From NCBI GenBank assembly GCA_965214625.1, contig OZ243962.1:992001-1056000 (forward strand): a DNA stretch of 64,000 bases, written 5' to 3'. The stretch is from G965214625 sp965214625. Lineage in GTDB: Bacteria > Pseudomonadota > Gammaproteobacteria > Arenicellales > Poriferihabitantaceae. Position 1 is the stretch's first letter, and every line of letters begins with the position of its first letter. Below, in pieces: positions 34,139 through 43,186 of this stretch. The position numbers were made by a program, and so were the translations under genes. The notes under the pieces were generated by a model, which saw only the letters and a list, made by a program, of their open reading frames with translations, searched no databases and was not told the DNA's origin.

Positions 34139-36550
34139 ATGAAAGATACCGCACAGGTTGTGATTATCGGGGGAGGCATCGTCGGCTGTTCCGTAGCCTG
34201 GCATCTGGCAAGGAATGGCTGGACCGAGGTGACGCTGGTTGAAAGACAGGAACTGACCTCCGGATCGAGCTGGCATGCCGCAGGCGGATTGTTTACCGTC
34301 ACGCGTCCCAACACCGCCGCCTGGGCCCATAAGTATACGTTTGACCTGTATCGGACGATTGAGAAAGAAAGCGGGCAATCATGTGGTTTCCATTTTACCG
34401 GTGGGCTCAATCTGTGCCGTACCCCGGAAGAAGTGAACAGCAACCTGATGATGCAAAGCGCCTGTCGCAGACTGGGGATCGACAGTCATTTCATTTCTCT
34501 AAAAGAGGCCCGCGACAAGGCGCCGGTTCTGGACACAACGGATATCATCTCGGTCCTGTGGGAAGAACAGGGCGGACATGTCGATCCCGCATCGGCGACA
34601 CAGGCATTCGCGGTCGCTGCCCGGAATCTGGGGGTTGAAATCTATCGTCACACCCCGGTCGTTGGGACTATTCAGCAAACCGACGGTTCATGGCAGGTCC
34701 GAACGGAAAAGGGCAATATACAGGCTGAATATATTGTCAATGCCGCAGGACTCTGGGGTCGCGAGGTGGGGAGGCTGGCGGGGATCGAACTACCGCTCAT
34801 CCCCGTGGAACATCACTACCTGGTCACGGAAAGCATTCCCCTGATCGAGGATCTGGATTTTGAACTGCCCCAGATCAATGACAACGAGACCGGCTGTTAT
34901 GCAAGACAGGAGGGTCAAGGGCTGTTGCTGGGAGCCTACGAAAAAACCTGTACGCATTGGGCGGTAGAAGAAACACCCCGGGACTTTGGTCACGAGCTAT
35001 TGCCCGATGACCTTTCTCGTATGGAATGGAATTTCCGCAAATCAGTCGATATCATGCCCTGTCTGGGACAGGCCGGGGTCAGGCGTGTGATCAATGGCCC
35101 GATGATTTTTTCCCCCGACCTGGGACCCTTGATCGGCCCCCATCCGAACCTGAAAAACTACTTTTGTGCCAATGGGGTGATGGCGGGATTCAATCAGGGC
35201 GCTGCCATTGGGAAAGTGTTGTCGGAATGGATCATTCAGGGGGAACCTGAGTTCGATGTTTATTGCTGGGATGTGGCCCGATTCGGAAGCTGGGCATCGA
35301 AGTCCTATACCCGGGACACGACGCGCTACTTTTATGAGAACCGGTCGGAGAAAATCTACCCGTATCAGGAAATTGAAGCAGGCCGGCCCCTTCACAAGCC
35401 ACCCGTCTATGATCGGCTAAAAGCGGCGGGCGGCGTCTTCGGAATGTCTTTTGGTCAGGAACACGCCAACTGGTTTGCCAGAGAAACCGTCAACGCCCGG
35501 GACAGCCTGACCTACCGCCAGCCCAATTGGTGGCAACCGGTGATTGATGAGGGGAAACGGGTGCGCAATGAAGTCGGCCTGATGGAATTTTCCGCCATGG
35601 CCAAATTTGAAGTGAGCGGCCCCAAGGCCGAAAACTGGCTCAATCATGTCATGGCCAATCGTATGCCGCAACCGGGGAGAATGGGGCTGTCTCCGATGCT
35701 CTCGCCCCATGGACGACTGATCGGCGATTTTTCCATTTCACGGATCGGCACCGATCAATTTTGGGTGCTTGGCGCAGACACGATGCAGCTTGCCTTCCTG
35801 CGCCATTTCAACCGGTTCCTTCCTTACAAAGGCGTCGACGTCCATCATCGGTCATCGCATTACAGTGGCGTGCATATTTGTGGCCCTCATGCACAGGCCC
35901 TGATCTCCCGTGTGGCGGACCATGACATGGATACCGTGCATTTCCCTTTCATGAGCGCGGCCAGAATCACGCTGGGTGGCATTGCCGATGTCATCACGCT
36001 GCGCGTCTCATACACCGGAGAAACCGGATATGAAATGTATCTGCCGGTCAATCGTCAAGCGGAATTATTCGATCTGCTGTTCATCGAGGGGCAGACGCTG
36101 GGCATTGGCCTGGTCGGCACACGGTGTCTGATGCACACCCGCCTAGAGAAGAGTTTCCCTGCATGGGGACTTGAACTGTCACCGGACTACACCGTTGTTG
36201 AAGCCGGCATGGAACGGTTTGTGAAACGGGACAAAAAGAACTTTGTCGGAAAAAAAGCGGTATTGGCCAACACCCCCCCGAAAGAACGATTTGTGACCTT
36301 GACGGTACAGGCAGATGACGGGGCAATATGGGGTGATGAAGCCATTTATCTGAATGGAACACCGGTCGGATATGTGACCTCCGGTGGCTATGGACCGGCA
36401 TCAGAGTGCCACATTGCCCTGGGTTATGTCCGTGCCGGAGCCGATGACACAAGCGGACAGTATTGTGTTGAAATACTCGGCAAATTACGCGATGCCGTAC
36501 TCCACAGGCAACCCGTCTATGACCCCACCGGGGTTCGAATGAGGGCATGA
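34139..36550 (+). CDS. Dimethylglycine/sarcosine dehydrogenase-like FAD enzyme with GcvT domain
   Basis: 803 aa from ATG 34139 (a TTG five codons earlier is possible). Oxidative N-demethylase of the DMGDH/SDH family: removes a methyl group from an N-methyl amino acid and passes it to tetrahydrofolate. FAD-binding VVIIGGGIVGCSVAWHLA at 7-24; SGSSWHAAGGLF at 41-52 with His46, the position that is covalently flavinylated in mammalian DMGDH; oxidase domain to about 370; FAO_M linker; GcvT folate domain about 430-720 (MEFSAMAKFEVSGP, VSYTGETGYEMYLP) and GCV_T_C end (YVTSGGYGPASECHIALGYV). The MttB-like gene follows on the same strand. Substrate could be dimethylglycine, sarcosine or another methylated amine. 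Confidence 0.9.
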   Translation: MKDTAQVVIIGGGIVGCSVAWHLARNGWTEVTLVERQELTSGSSWHAAGGLFTVTRPNTAAWAHKYTFDLYRTIEKESGQSCGFHFTGGLNLCRTPEEVNSNLMMQSACRRLGIDSHFISLKEARDKAPVLDTTDIISVLWEEQGGHVDPASATQAFAVAARNLGVEIYRHTPVVGTIQQTDGSWQVRTEKGNIQAEYIVNAAGLWGREVGRLAGIELPLIPVEHHYLVTESIPLIEDLDFELPQINDNETGCYARQEGQGLLLGAYEKTCTHWAVEETPRDFGHELLPDDLSRMEWNFRKSVDIMPCLGQAGVRRVINGPMIFSPDLGPLIGPHPNLKNYFCANGVMAGFNQGAAIGKVLSEWIIQGEPEFDVYCWDVARFGSWASKSYTRDTTRYFYENRSEKIYPYQEIEAGRPLHKPPVYDRLKAAGGVFGMSFGQEHANWFARETVNARDSLTYRQPNWWQPVIDEGKRVRNEVGLMEFSAMAKFEVSGPKAENWLNHVMANRMPQPGRMGLSPMLSPHGRLIGDFSISRIGTDQFWVLGADTMQLAFLRHFNRFLPYKGVDVHHRSSHYSGVHICGPHAQALISRVADHDMDTVHFPFMSAARITLGGIADVITLRVSYTGETGYEMYLPVNRQAELFDLLFIEGQTLGIGLVGTRCLMHTRLEKSFPAWGLELSPDYTVVEAGMERFVKRDKKNFVGKKAVLANTPPKERFVTLTVQADDGAIWGDEAIYLNGTPVGYVTSGGYGPASECHIALGYVRAGADDTSGQYCVEILGKLRDAVLHRQPVYDPTGVRMRA

Positions 36551-36693
36551 TGACAGGATGCGTTATTTTCGACAGACCAATCTGGCCGCAAACCTTGTCC
36601 TGAACCGCCGTCTTCGGGCAACCGTCAGGATTGATGCCAATCCGGCCTGTTGCCGGAAAACCGCCTCAAACCGGTCCCATCCACAAATCATCC

Positions 36694-38232
36694 ATGTCCC
36701 GTCGTCAATCCAGGGCTAGGGCAAATCGCCAGACAGACCGTGAACGGCCGTTCACTCAACGGCCTTTCCAGCCGTTGTGCAATCCCTACAAGCCGATGGA
36801 AATTCTTTCCGTCGATCAGCTCGAGTCAATTCACCAGGCCAGTCTGAAGATTCTCCGCGATATCGGACTGCGAGTCGAAAGCAAGATCGCATTACAGCTG
36901 CTGACTGATATCAGAGCGGAAGTGGACAAAGATGCCCGACAGGTTCGCTTTTCCCCCGATTTGATCGAAGAACTGATCACCGGGCTACCCACCGAATTTA
37001 CCATTCATGCCCGAAATCCATCCAAGACCGTCACCATGGGGGGCAACTCCATTGTCTTTGCAACAGTTTGCGGTCCCTCCTTTGTATCGGACCTCGACCG
37101 GGGTCGTCGCGCAGGCACCCAGACCGATATGGAAGACTTCGTCAAGCTGTCCGGTTTTTTGAATGTATTCCATCATGAGGGCGGGAGTGGACTGGAACCC
37201 CTGGATTTACCCCCTCAAAGTCGCCACCTGGACATGATGTATGCCCAGATCACCTTGACCGACAAAGGCTGGCAACCGAGCTGGCTGAATACCGGTAAAC
37301 GGGCACGCGATTGCATTGAGATGGCCAAAATTGCACTGCAGACCGATGAGGACGGTCTAAAGAAGCGACCCGCCATTATCGGTGGATTGAACACCAATTC
37401 GCCGTTGTTGTTCGATGAGGGGCAGGCTGATGGCATGCGTGAATTTGCGCTGGCAGGCCAGCCGGTTCATATCACACCGTTCACACTGGCCGGCGCCATG
37501 GCCCCGGCCACGGTCGCCGGGGCCGTCGCCCTGCAAAATGCCGAAGCACTGGGCTGTATCGCGCTGACACAGGCCGCCGCACCCGGTGCGCCGACGTTCT
37601 ATGGACATTTCACGTCCAATGTGGACATGCGAACCGGTTCCCCGGCCTTCGGCACACCCGAATATGCCCAGTCCGTGATCATCTCCGGACAACTTGCACG
37701 ACGCTACAAGCTGCCGATTCGATCTTCGAGCACCACCGCTTCGGCCTGTGTCGACCTGCAGGCAGCCTATGAAAGTGACATGTCGATCAATGCCTGCATT
37801 CAGGCCCATATCAATAATGTCATGCATGCAGGCGGCTGGCTTGAGGGGGGACTGACCTGTTCTTTCGAGAAACTGATACTGGATGCGGAACTGTTGCAAA
37901 TGCAATCAGCCTTCTTGCAACCGGTCATCGTGGACGACAGTACACTGGCACTCGATGCCATTGAGGAAGTCGGACCAGGCGGCCATTTCTTTGGTGCGGC
38001 CCATACCCTGGAACGCTACAGGGATGCCTTCTACGAGCCGATCCTGTCGGATTGGCGCAATTTTGAAACGTGGCGGGATGATGGAGGCCAGACAGCAACC
38101 CAAAGGGCGAACAGAATCTGGAAGAAAATCCTCCGGGAATATGAAAAACCCGCCATCGACCCGGCGATTGAAGAGGAACTGCAGACTTATATGGCCAGAC
38201 GCAAAGAACAGATCAACAAGGAAGGGGGCTGA
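36694..38232 (+). CDS. MttB-superfamily methyltransferase without pyrrolysine (glycine betaine type)
   Basis: 512 aa from ATG 36694, chosen because MSRRQSRARANRQ resembles the basic N-terminus of the family; the frame is open 20 codons upstream (ATG 36634). Typical family segments: LCNPYKPMEILSVDQLESIH (in part), EASLRILxxIG-like ASLKILRDIGLRVES, GGLNTNSPLLFDEGQADGM, AGAMAPATVAGAVALQNAE and GGHFFGAAHTLERYRDAFYEP. There is no in-frame amber codon, so it is of the non-pyrrolysine branch, whose studied members demethylate glycine betaine and related quaternary amines to a corrinoid protein. No corrinoid protein (MtgC-like) or second methyltransferase is adjacent. It lies between a DMGDH-like flavoprotein and a NicX-like gene on the same strand. 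Confidence 0.9.
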   Translation: MSRRQSRARANRQTDRERPFTQRPFQPLCNPYKPMEILSVDQLESIHQASLKILRDIGLRVESKIALQLLTDIRAEVDKDARQVRFSPDLIEELITGLPTEFTIHARNPSKTVTMGGNSIVFATVCGPSFVSDLDRGRRAGTQTDMEDFVKLSGFLNVFHHEGGSGLEPLDLPPQSRHLDMMYAQITLTDKGWQPSWLNTGKRARDCIEMAKIALQTDEDGLKKRPAIIGGLNTNSPLLFDEGQADGMREFALAGQPVHITPFTLAGAMAPATVAGAVALQNAEALGCIALTQAAAPGAPTFYGHFTSNVDMRTGSPAFGTPEYAQSVIISGQLARRYKLPIRSSSTTASACVDLQAAYESDMSINACIQAHINNVMHAGGWLEGGLTCSFEKLILDAELLQMQSAFLQPVIVDDSTLALDAIEEVGPGGHFFGAAHTLERYRDAFYEPILSDWRNFETWRDDGGQTATQRANRIWKKILREYEKPAIDPAIEEELQTYMARRKEQINKEGG

Positions 38233-38267
38233 TGGACCCACCTGATCTGACAATCCGTACCTGACCC

Positions 38268-39359
38268 ATGGAAAACGACCACTGCTCCGGAGAAATGGCC
38301 GCGGGCATTGACAATCTGCTGCAGCGCTGCGCCCGGGTCCAATCCGGGCAGACGCTGTTGATCATCGGTGAGTCGGGGGAAAACACCTATTTCGATCACG
38401 ACCTGTGCCGAATGGTACAACAGGCGGCCAATGCACGGGGGATTCACACGACAGTGGAATACGCCAGGCCAGGAGCCGATGCGTCATCCAGTCTGCCTGT
38501 GCGATTATCAAAGAAAATGGCGTCAGCGGATGTAACGCTCTTTTTCTCCAGGCTGGGGGATCAGATCCGGTTCATGGTCTCCCCGGGACAAGGGAGCAAA
38601 GTGATGTGCTACACCCTCACAAAAGCACACCTTGGTGCGCCGTTTGCCACGCTGAATCACCATAAAATGACCGCGATGCAACAGATATTGGAAACCCGCA
38701 TCCGCAACGCCTCGCACTACCAGATCACAACCCGCTGCGGCACCCGCCTGACCGGTGAAATCATTTCCGATAACCGCAAAAATTATCGTACGGAATTTCA
38801 CGTTGAGCTGTTTCCGACCATGATCTTCCCGCCCATCAATTGTCATCGACTGGCCGGCGATCTGACTCTTTCACGATTTATCACCTCCACGTCCACACGG
38901 GCCTATGCAGACAGTGTCCTGATGATTGAGTCCCCGGTGACGGCCCGTGTGGAAAATTCGGTGATCGTGGCTCTGGACGGTGATTCGGACACCGTCCGTC
39001 TCATTGACCGGCAACTGAACCGGGGCGGCGCACTGAGCGGCGGTGATCCTTATGTTCTACACTCTTGGCACACGGGCATTAACCCGGGCACGTTTTTTGA
39101 TGGTGATCCACTGGCAGATCTGGAATACTGGGGAACCGTCGCCTACGGATCCCCCCGCTATACACACCTCCACGCAGCAGGACGGGCTCCCGGTGATGTG
39201 GCCTATCACCTGATTGATGCCACGATCCGGTTCGATGACGAACTGCTCTGGCATCACGGGCAATTTGTCTTTCTCGACACGCCGCAAATCCAGTCACTGT
39301 TTACATCCGACGAACGCAGGCTAATCCATTCGAAATACCGCCTCGGCATTGGTCTTTAG
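38268..39359 (+). CDS. NicX/M29 aminopeptidase T-like metalloenzyme, unknown substrate
   Basis: 363 aa, no signal peptide. The layout resembles the aminopeptidase T (M29) fold as used by 2,5-dihydroxypyridine 5,6-dioxygenase NicX: an N-terminal ADP-like fold (VQSGQTLLIIGESGENTYFD), a middle domain with TTRCGTRLTGEI, and a metal-site end with LHSWHTGINPGTF, YTHLHAAGRAPGDVAYHLID and DDELLWHHGQFVF, corresponding in order to the SHIGWG, FSTG and HLDIPLR segments of NicX. The histidines there are candidate metal ligands. It begins 35 bases after the MttB-family gene, so it is probably co-transcribed and acts on the same substrate class or on a breakdown product. Neither peptidase nor dioxygenase activity can be assigned. 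Confidence 0.7.
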   Translation: MENDHCSGEMAAGIDNLLQRCARVQSGQTLLIIGESGENTYFDHDLCRMVQQAANARGIHTTVEYARPGADASSSLPVRLSKKMASADVTLFFSRLGDQIRFMVSPGQGSKVMCYTLTKAHLGAPFATLNHHKMTAMQQILETRIRNASHYQITTRCGTRLTGEIISDNRKNYRTEFHVELFPTMIFPPINCHRLAGDLTLSRFITSTSTRAYADSVLMIESPVTARVENSVIVALDGDSDTVRLIDRQLNRGGALSGGDPYVLHSWHTGINPGTFFDGDPLADLEYWGTVAYGSPRYTHLHAAGRAPGDVAYHLIDATIRFDDELLWHHGQFVFLDTPQIQSLFTSDERRLIHSKYRLGIGL

Positions 39360-39532
39360 ACAGTCCACACACCGGGCATCGCCGGAACCGATGTTCATCT
39401 TTTCAGTGCTGTCGAGGACAAAAGACCGACCCGGACAGGCTGCGATGACCCAGGCACAATAAAGCGGACTGGACGGAACCCGTCGCATCCAGTATAAATT
39501 CACCTTTATCAAGATCAAATCTCTTAACCATC

Positions 39533-40324
39533 ATGATCGTCAAGCAAATCTGGACCGGTAATGCCTATCGAAATTTCAATTACTTGATCGTCTGCCCGGA
39601 AACCGGTGAAGCCATGGCGATTGATCCACTGGACCACCGCCAGTGCCTCGCTGTCGCACAGGTACAAGGCTGGCATATTACCCAGATCGTCAATACACAC
39701 GAACACCATGATCATATTGGGGGCAATCAGGCCATGGTCGCGGCCACTGGCGCAAAAATACTGGCGCATGCCGGTGCCGGGAACATGATCCCGGGCATGG
39801 ACAGCGGACTCAGTGCAGGGGATATCATCCAGGTGGGCAAGACCGTGGAACTTGAGGCACTCGATACCCCGGGCCATACCATGAGCCATGTCTGCCTGCT
39901 TTCCCGTACCCAGTCACCGGCCCTGTTTTGTGGCGACACCCTGTTTAATGCCGGCGCCGGAAACTGTCATAACGGAGGACACCCGGCTGAACTTTACGAT
40001 ACCTTCGTCAAACAACTGGCTGAGTTGCCGGACGAAACACGCATTTATCCCGGACACGACTATTTGCATAACAACCTGGCTTTTACCCTCGACCGGGAAC
40101 CGGGCAATCAGGCGGCGTTCACCCTGCTGGAAGAAACTGCAGAACAAAACCCGACCGATGCAAAGATCACCACCCTGGCACAGGAAAAGGAGATCAATAC
40201 GTTTTTCAGATTACAAAACCCCGAAATCATTGAACAGCTTCGACTCAAGTTTCCGGACATGAGCACAACGCCGGATTCAAAATCAGTCTTCCTGAAGCTC
40301 AGAGAGTTGCGCAACAGCTGGTAA
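39533..40324 (+). CDS. gloB: Hydroxyacylglutathione hydrolase (glyoxalase II)
   Basis: Metallo-beta-lactamase-fold hydrolase that splits S-lactoylglutathione into lactate and glutathione in the methylglyoxal detoxification pathway. 263 aa, family length. Binuclear metal motif THEHHDH at 55-61; further ligands His in DTPGHTMSHVC, Asp in FCGDTLFNAG and His in IYPGHDYLHNN. The C-terminal HAGH domain with the glutathione-binding region (EKEINTFFRLQNPEI) is present, which separates it from general lactamase-fold enzymes. ATG 39533 gives the usual short start (MIVKQIWTGNAY..NYLIV). It follows the NicX-like gene after 173 bases and is convergent with dut. Confidence 0.94.
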   Translation: MIVKQIWTGNAYRNFNYLIVCPETGEAMAIDPLDHRQCLAVAQVQGWHITQIVNTHEHHDHIGGNQAMVAATGAKILAHAGAGNMIPGMDSGLSAGDIIQVGKTVELEALDTPGHTMSHVCLLSRTQSPALFCGDTLFNAGAGNCHNGGHPAELYDTFVKQLAELPDETRIYPGHDYLHNNLAFTLDREPGNQAAFTLLEETAEQNPTDAKITTLAQEKEINTFFRLQNPEIIEQLRLKFPDMSTTPDSKSVFLKLRELRNSW

Positions 40325-40476
40325 TCGCCCTCTGGCCGATCACTGACAAATCGGGCATCAATGGAGATAACGAGCAATTATCCGTCTGAAAAAGACGCAC
40401 CTCAGCTTCGACGTATTATCCTCGGCGAATCGGAGTGGCAAACCCGATGCTTTAGAAGAACCTGCCACCCGCACCC

Positions 40477-40935
40477 CTAGTCTCGTCCGGTTGAACCAAA
40501 TCCGCTATCGGCACGATCACTTTTCTCGAAAGCATCCACGACAGTGAACTGTACCTGCGCCACCGGAACCAGCACCATCTGCGCAATCCGGTCGCCCGGA
40601 TGAATGGTGTAGTCAGCCTGACTTCGGTTCCAACAGGAAATGAAGATCTGTCCCTGATAATCTGAATCGATCAGCCCGGTCAGGTTGCCTAGCACGATAC
40701 CATGCTTGTGCCCCAAGCCGGAACGGGGAAGCAGCACCGCTGCCAAGCCCGGATCGGCGATGTGCACTGCGATACCGGTCGGAATCAATTCCGTCTGCCC
40801 GGGCGACAGAACCAGCGGCGCATCCACACAGGCGCGAAGGTCGACACCGGCCGACCCTTCGGTGGCGTAATGCGGCAATCCGAACGCTTCCCGGATCCGG
40901 GGATCCAGAATTTTCATTTCAATGATTTTCTTCAT
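40477..40935 (-). CDS. dut: dUTP diphosphatase
   Basis: Hydrolyses dUTP to dUMP and pyrophosphate, keeping uracil out of DNA and supplying thymidylate synthesis. 152 aa, the normal trimeric type. Five motifs are visible: GSAGVDLRAC, PRSGLGHKHGIVLGN, GLIDSDYQGQIFIS, PGDRIAQMVLVP and the glycine-rich C-terminal arm RADSGFGSTG. Its start overlaps the coaBC stop as ATGA, so the two are co-translated; dut next to coaBC is a common gammaproteobacterial arrangement. An internal ATG at 40917 is possible but MKK-x-KILDPR is the usual N-terminus. Confidence 0.97.
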   Translation of the reverse strand: MKKIIEMKILDPRIREAFGLPHYATEGSAGVDLRACVDAPLVLSPGQTELIPTGIAVHIADPGLAAVLLPRSGLGHKHGIVLGNLTGLIDSDYQGQIFISCWNRSQADYTIHPGDRIAQMVLVPVAQVQFTVVDAFEKSDRADSGFGSTGRD

Positions 40936-42158
40936 TTCAATGCGTCATTAATCGATCGGTTTTTCCGTTCATACGCTGTACCGAGATGTCGGATTATTTC
41001 CAGCGCCAGTGCCTGTTTGTCCATTCTATCGATGACCGTCTCACCGTCAGCAGAGATCAATGTGACCGCATTTCGTGTGCTGCCAAAAACACGGTTGTCC
41101 CCCGTCACAAGATTGGCGGCAACCATGTCCACTCGCTTGGCACGCAACTTGTGATAGGCATTCTCCAGCATGTTTTCTGTCTCGGCTGCAAACCCCATGG
41201 TAAAGATGTTACGTGAATGTGCCGCTACCGTCGCAAGAATATCGGGATTCCTGACCAGTTCGATCGACATCACCTCATGGTTCTTTTTGACCTTGTGTTC
41301 AGCCGGAGATGCGGGACGATAATCGGCAACCGCCGCCACGGCAATAAAGATTTCGGTGGTGGATAACCGGGCGGCAACCGCCGCCATCATTTGTTGCGCC
41401 GAGACAACATCAATCCTCTCGATCCCTTCAGGCGTTGCAAGATGTACCGGACCGCTGACCAGGGTGACCGTCGCACCACTGTCTCTCGCGGCTTCAGCCA
41501 ACGCATACCCCATTCTTCCCGAACTGCGATTGGTTATACCCCTGACTGGGTCAATGGCTTCCCAAGTCGGCCCGGCCGTCATCAGAAGTCGGCTCCCGGC
41601 CAGACTTTGGGGGATCGGATCACCGACCACCTGCTGGGCAATTTGCTCTGGCTCCAGCATACGACCTGGTCCCACTTCGCCACACGCCTGATTCCCCGCC
41701 CCCGGCCCCAAAACGGTAATACCGCGATCGATTAAAATCTGCAGATTTTTCTGTGTCGCTGCATGTTGCCACATTTGCTGATTCATTGCCGGTGCCACAA
41801 AAACCGGTGCGGTGGTCGCCAGAATCAGTGTCGAAAGCAGGTCATCCGCCTGTCCGTGTGCCATCTTCGCGATAAAGTGGGCTGTCGCCGGCGCAATGAG
41901 CACCGTATCCGCCCACCTTGCCAGTTCAATATGACCCATCCCCGATTCCGCTTCGGCATCCAGCAGATGCTGGAACACCGGATGCCCGCTGACAGCCTGC
42001 AGCGTCAATGGCGTCACAAATTCATTGGCAGCCTGTGACATCACCACTCTGACCCGGGCGCCTCTTTCCTTCAATCGTCTGACCAGGTCGGGTGTTTTAT
42101 ACGCCGCAATACCCCCCGTAATACCGACCAACACCTGCTTTTTCCGACTTGGTTCCAT
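40932..42158 (-). CDS. coaBC: Bifunctional phosphopantothenoylcysteine decarboxylase/synthetase
   Basis: Carries out two consecutive steps of coenzyme A synthesis: ligation of cysteine to 4'-phosphopantothenate and FMN-dependent decarboxylation. 408 aa, the usual fused form. CoaC part (about 1-185): GITGGIAAYKTPDLVRRL flavin-binding start, active-site LARWADTVLIAPAT and the PAMNQQMW substrate loop. CoaB part: LMTAGPTWEAIDPVRGITNR, SSGRMGYALAEAA, and ATVTLVSGPV; the dimerisation/CTP region FAAETEN and AKRVDMVAAN. First gene of the coaBC-dut pair. Identification secure. Confidence 0.97.
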   Translation of the reverse strand: MEPSRKKQVLVGITGGIAAYKTPDLVRRLKERGARVRVVMSQAANEFVTPLTLQAVSGHPVFQHLLDAEAESGMGHIELARWADTVLIAPATAHFIAKMAHGQADDLLSTLILATTAPVFVAPAMNQQMWQHAATQKNLQILIDRGITVLGPGAGNQACGEVGPGRMLEPEQIAQQVVGDPIPQSLAGSRLLMTAGPTWEAIDPVRGITNRSSGRMGYALAEAARDSGATVTLVSGPVHLATPEGIERIDVVSAQQMMAAVAARLSTTEIFIAVAAVADYRPASPAEHKVKKNHEVMSIELVRNPDILATVAAHSRNIFTMGFAAETENMLENAYHKLRAKRVDMVAANLVTGDNRVFGSTRNAVTLISADGETVIDRMDKQALALEIIRHLGTAYERKNRSINDALK

Positions 42159-42533
42159 AGTTCAAGTGTATCTGAAATTGGTCAATGATTTGTATGGGTT
42201 GGTCACCGATGAGGCAACGAGGGATCCGTCAGTCTGTATGGCTGACTATACTTGATTGGGGACCATGAGGTCGAGTACACAATGGGACGAAGGCAGTGGC
42301 GGCGGTGCTGGTCCGCAGCCCGAAGAAAAATGGATCTCCAGAGTGCATGGGGCTGAATTTGTGGCCGTGCCGGCCCAGAGACATTGGGCATGATTTTAAA
42401 TCGCTGAGGTGATGCGATGAAGGGCATTCTCTCGGCCTGCGGCTCTTTCAGGCAGTTGATACTCTGCCCCTTAATCGCGTTATGGAGTAGAATTGATCCA
42501 ATTCATCAATCGGATTTCGGCAGGCACGCGGTC
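42159..42533. other. 375-base interval upstream of the NnrU-like gene
   Basis: No gene is supported. The NnrU frame continues upstream to 42417 but the extra 39 residues are unlike the family. The stretch presumably holds the divergent promoters of coaBC and the NnrU-like gene; no clear consensus boxes or hairpins were found. Confidence 0.4.
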
Positions 42534-43082
42534 ATGGGATTATTCATTGTTGGCATGATAATGTTTTTCGGCATTCACCTGGTACCTTGCCTTGTCGGCA
42601 CGAGACAGAAACTGATCGGGAAACTGGGCGGGACAGGATACAAGGCTGCTTTTTCCGTCATCTCTGTCATCGGTTTTGTGGTGATGCTGTATGGATGGAA
42701 GTCGTTGCCCCATGAGTCGATTTTTATTCCCCCGGCATTTGGCCCGCCTTTTGCTAAATTTATCATGCTGCCGGCTTGCATTTTGATGGTTGCAGCCTAT
42801 ATCCCCTGCCGGATCCGTCGTCGGGTGGGTCATCCCATGATTATTGCCGTCTTTTTGTGGGCACTGGTTCATATTCTTGCCAACGGTGATTACAAATCAC
42901 TGCTCCTGTTCGGCGCTTTTCTTTTATATTCGGCTGCCGACGGGGTTTGTGTGGTACGGCGGCAATCAAACAAGCCGGATGCGGCGCCTTCCCATCATGA
43001 TTGGATTGTCGTGGCAGTGGGGTGCGCGGTCTATTTCGGGATTTACTACCTGCACGAACAATTCATTGCCCCGATCGGATAA
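42534..43082 (+). CDS. NnrU-family integral membrane protein
   Basis: 182 aa from ATG 42534; the longer frame to 42417 adds a segment that does not look like the family. Five or so hydrophobic segments are visible (LFIVGMIMFFGIHLVPCL, AAFSVISVIGFVVMLYGW, FIMLPACILMVAAYIPC, IIAVFLWALVHILANGD and WIVVAVGCAVYFGIYYL), so it is an inner-membrane protein. Histidines in the first and third regions (GIHLVP, WALVHILANGD) are conserved in NnrU, a family linked to nitrite/nitric oxide metabolism and related to isoprenoid-dependent MtrB/NnrS-type loci. No denitrification gene is visible around it, so its role here is unknown. Confidence 0.85.
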   Translation: MGLFIVGMIMFFGIHLVPCLVGTRQKLIGKLGGTGYKAAFSVISVIGFVVMLYGWKSLPHESIFIPPAFGPPFAKFIMLPACILMVAAYIPCRIRRRVGHPMIIAVFLWALVHILANGDYKSLLLFGAFLLYSAADGVCVVRRQSNKPDAAPSHHDWIVVAVGCAVYFGIYYLHEQFIAPIG

Positions 43083-43186
43083 TTTTTGTCATCCGGTGCC
43101 ACAGGCTGTCGACCTGACAGCGGCCCGACATATCGGTGAATGCCGAGTCACCGTCAATCGGGGGCATGCGTTGCGCCCGTTTCCCG

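Noticed and set aside
36634..38232. Pyrrolysine-containing MttB
   Set aside because: The frame has no internal TAG before the true stop, so it is a non-pyrrolysine homologue.
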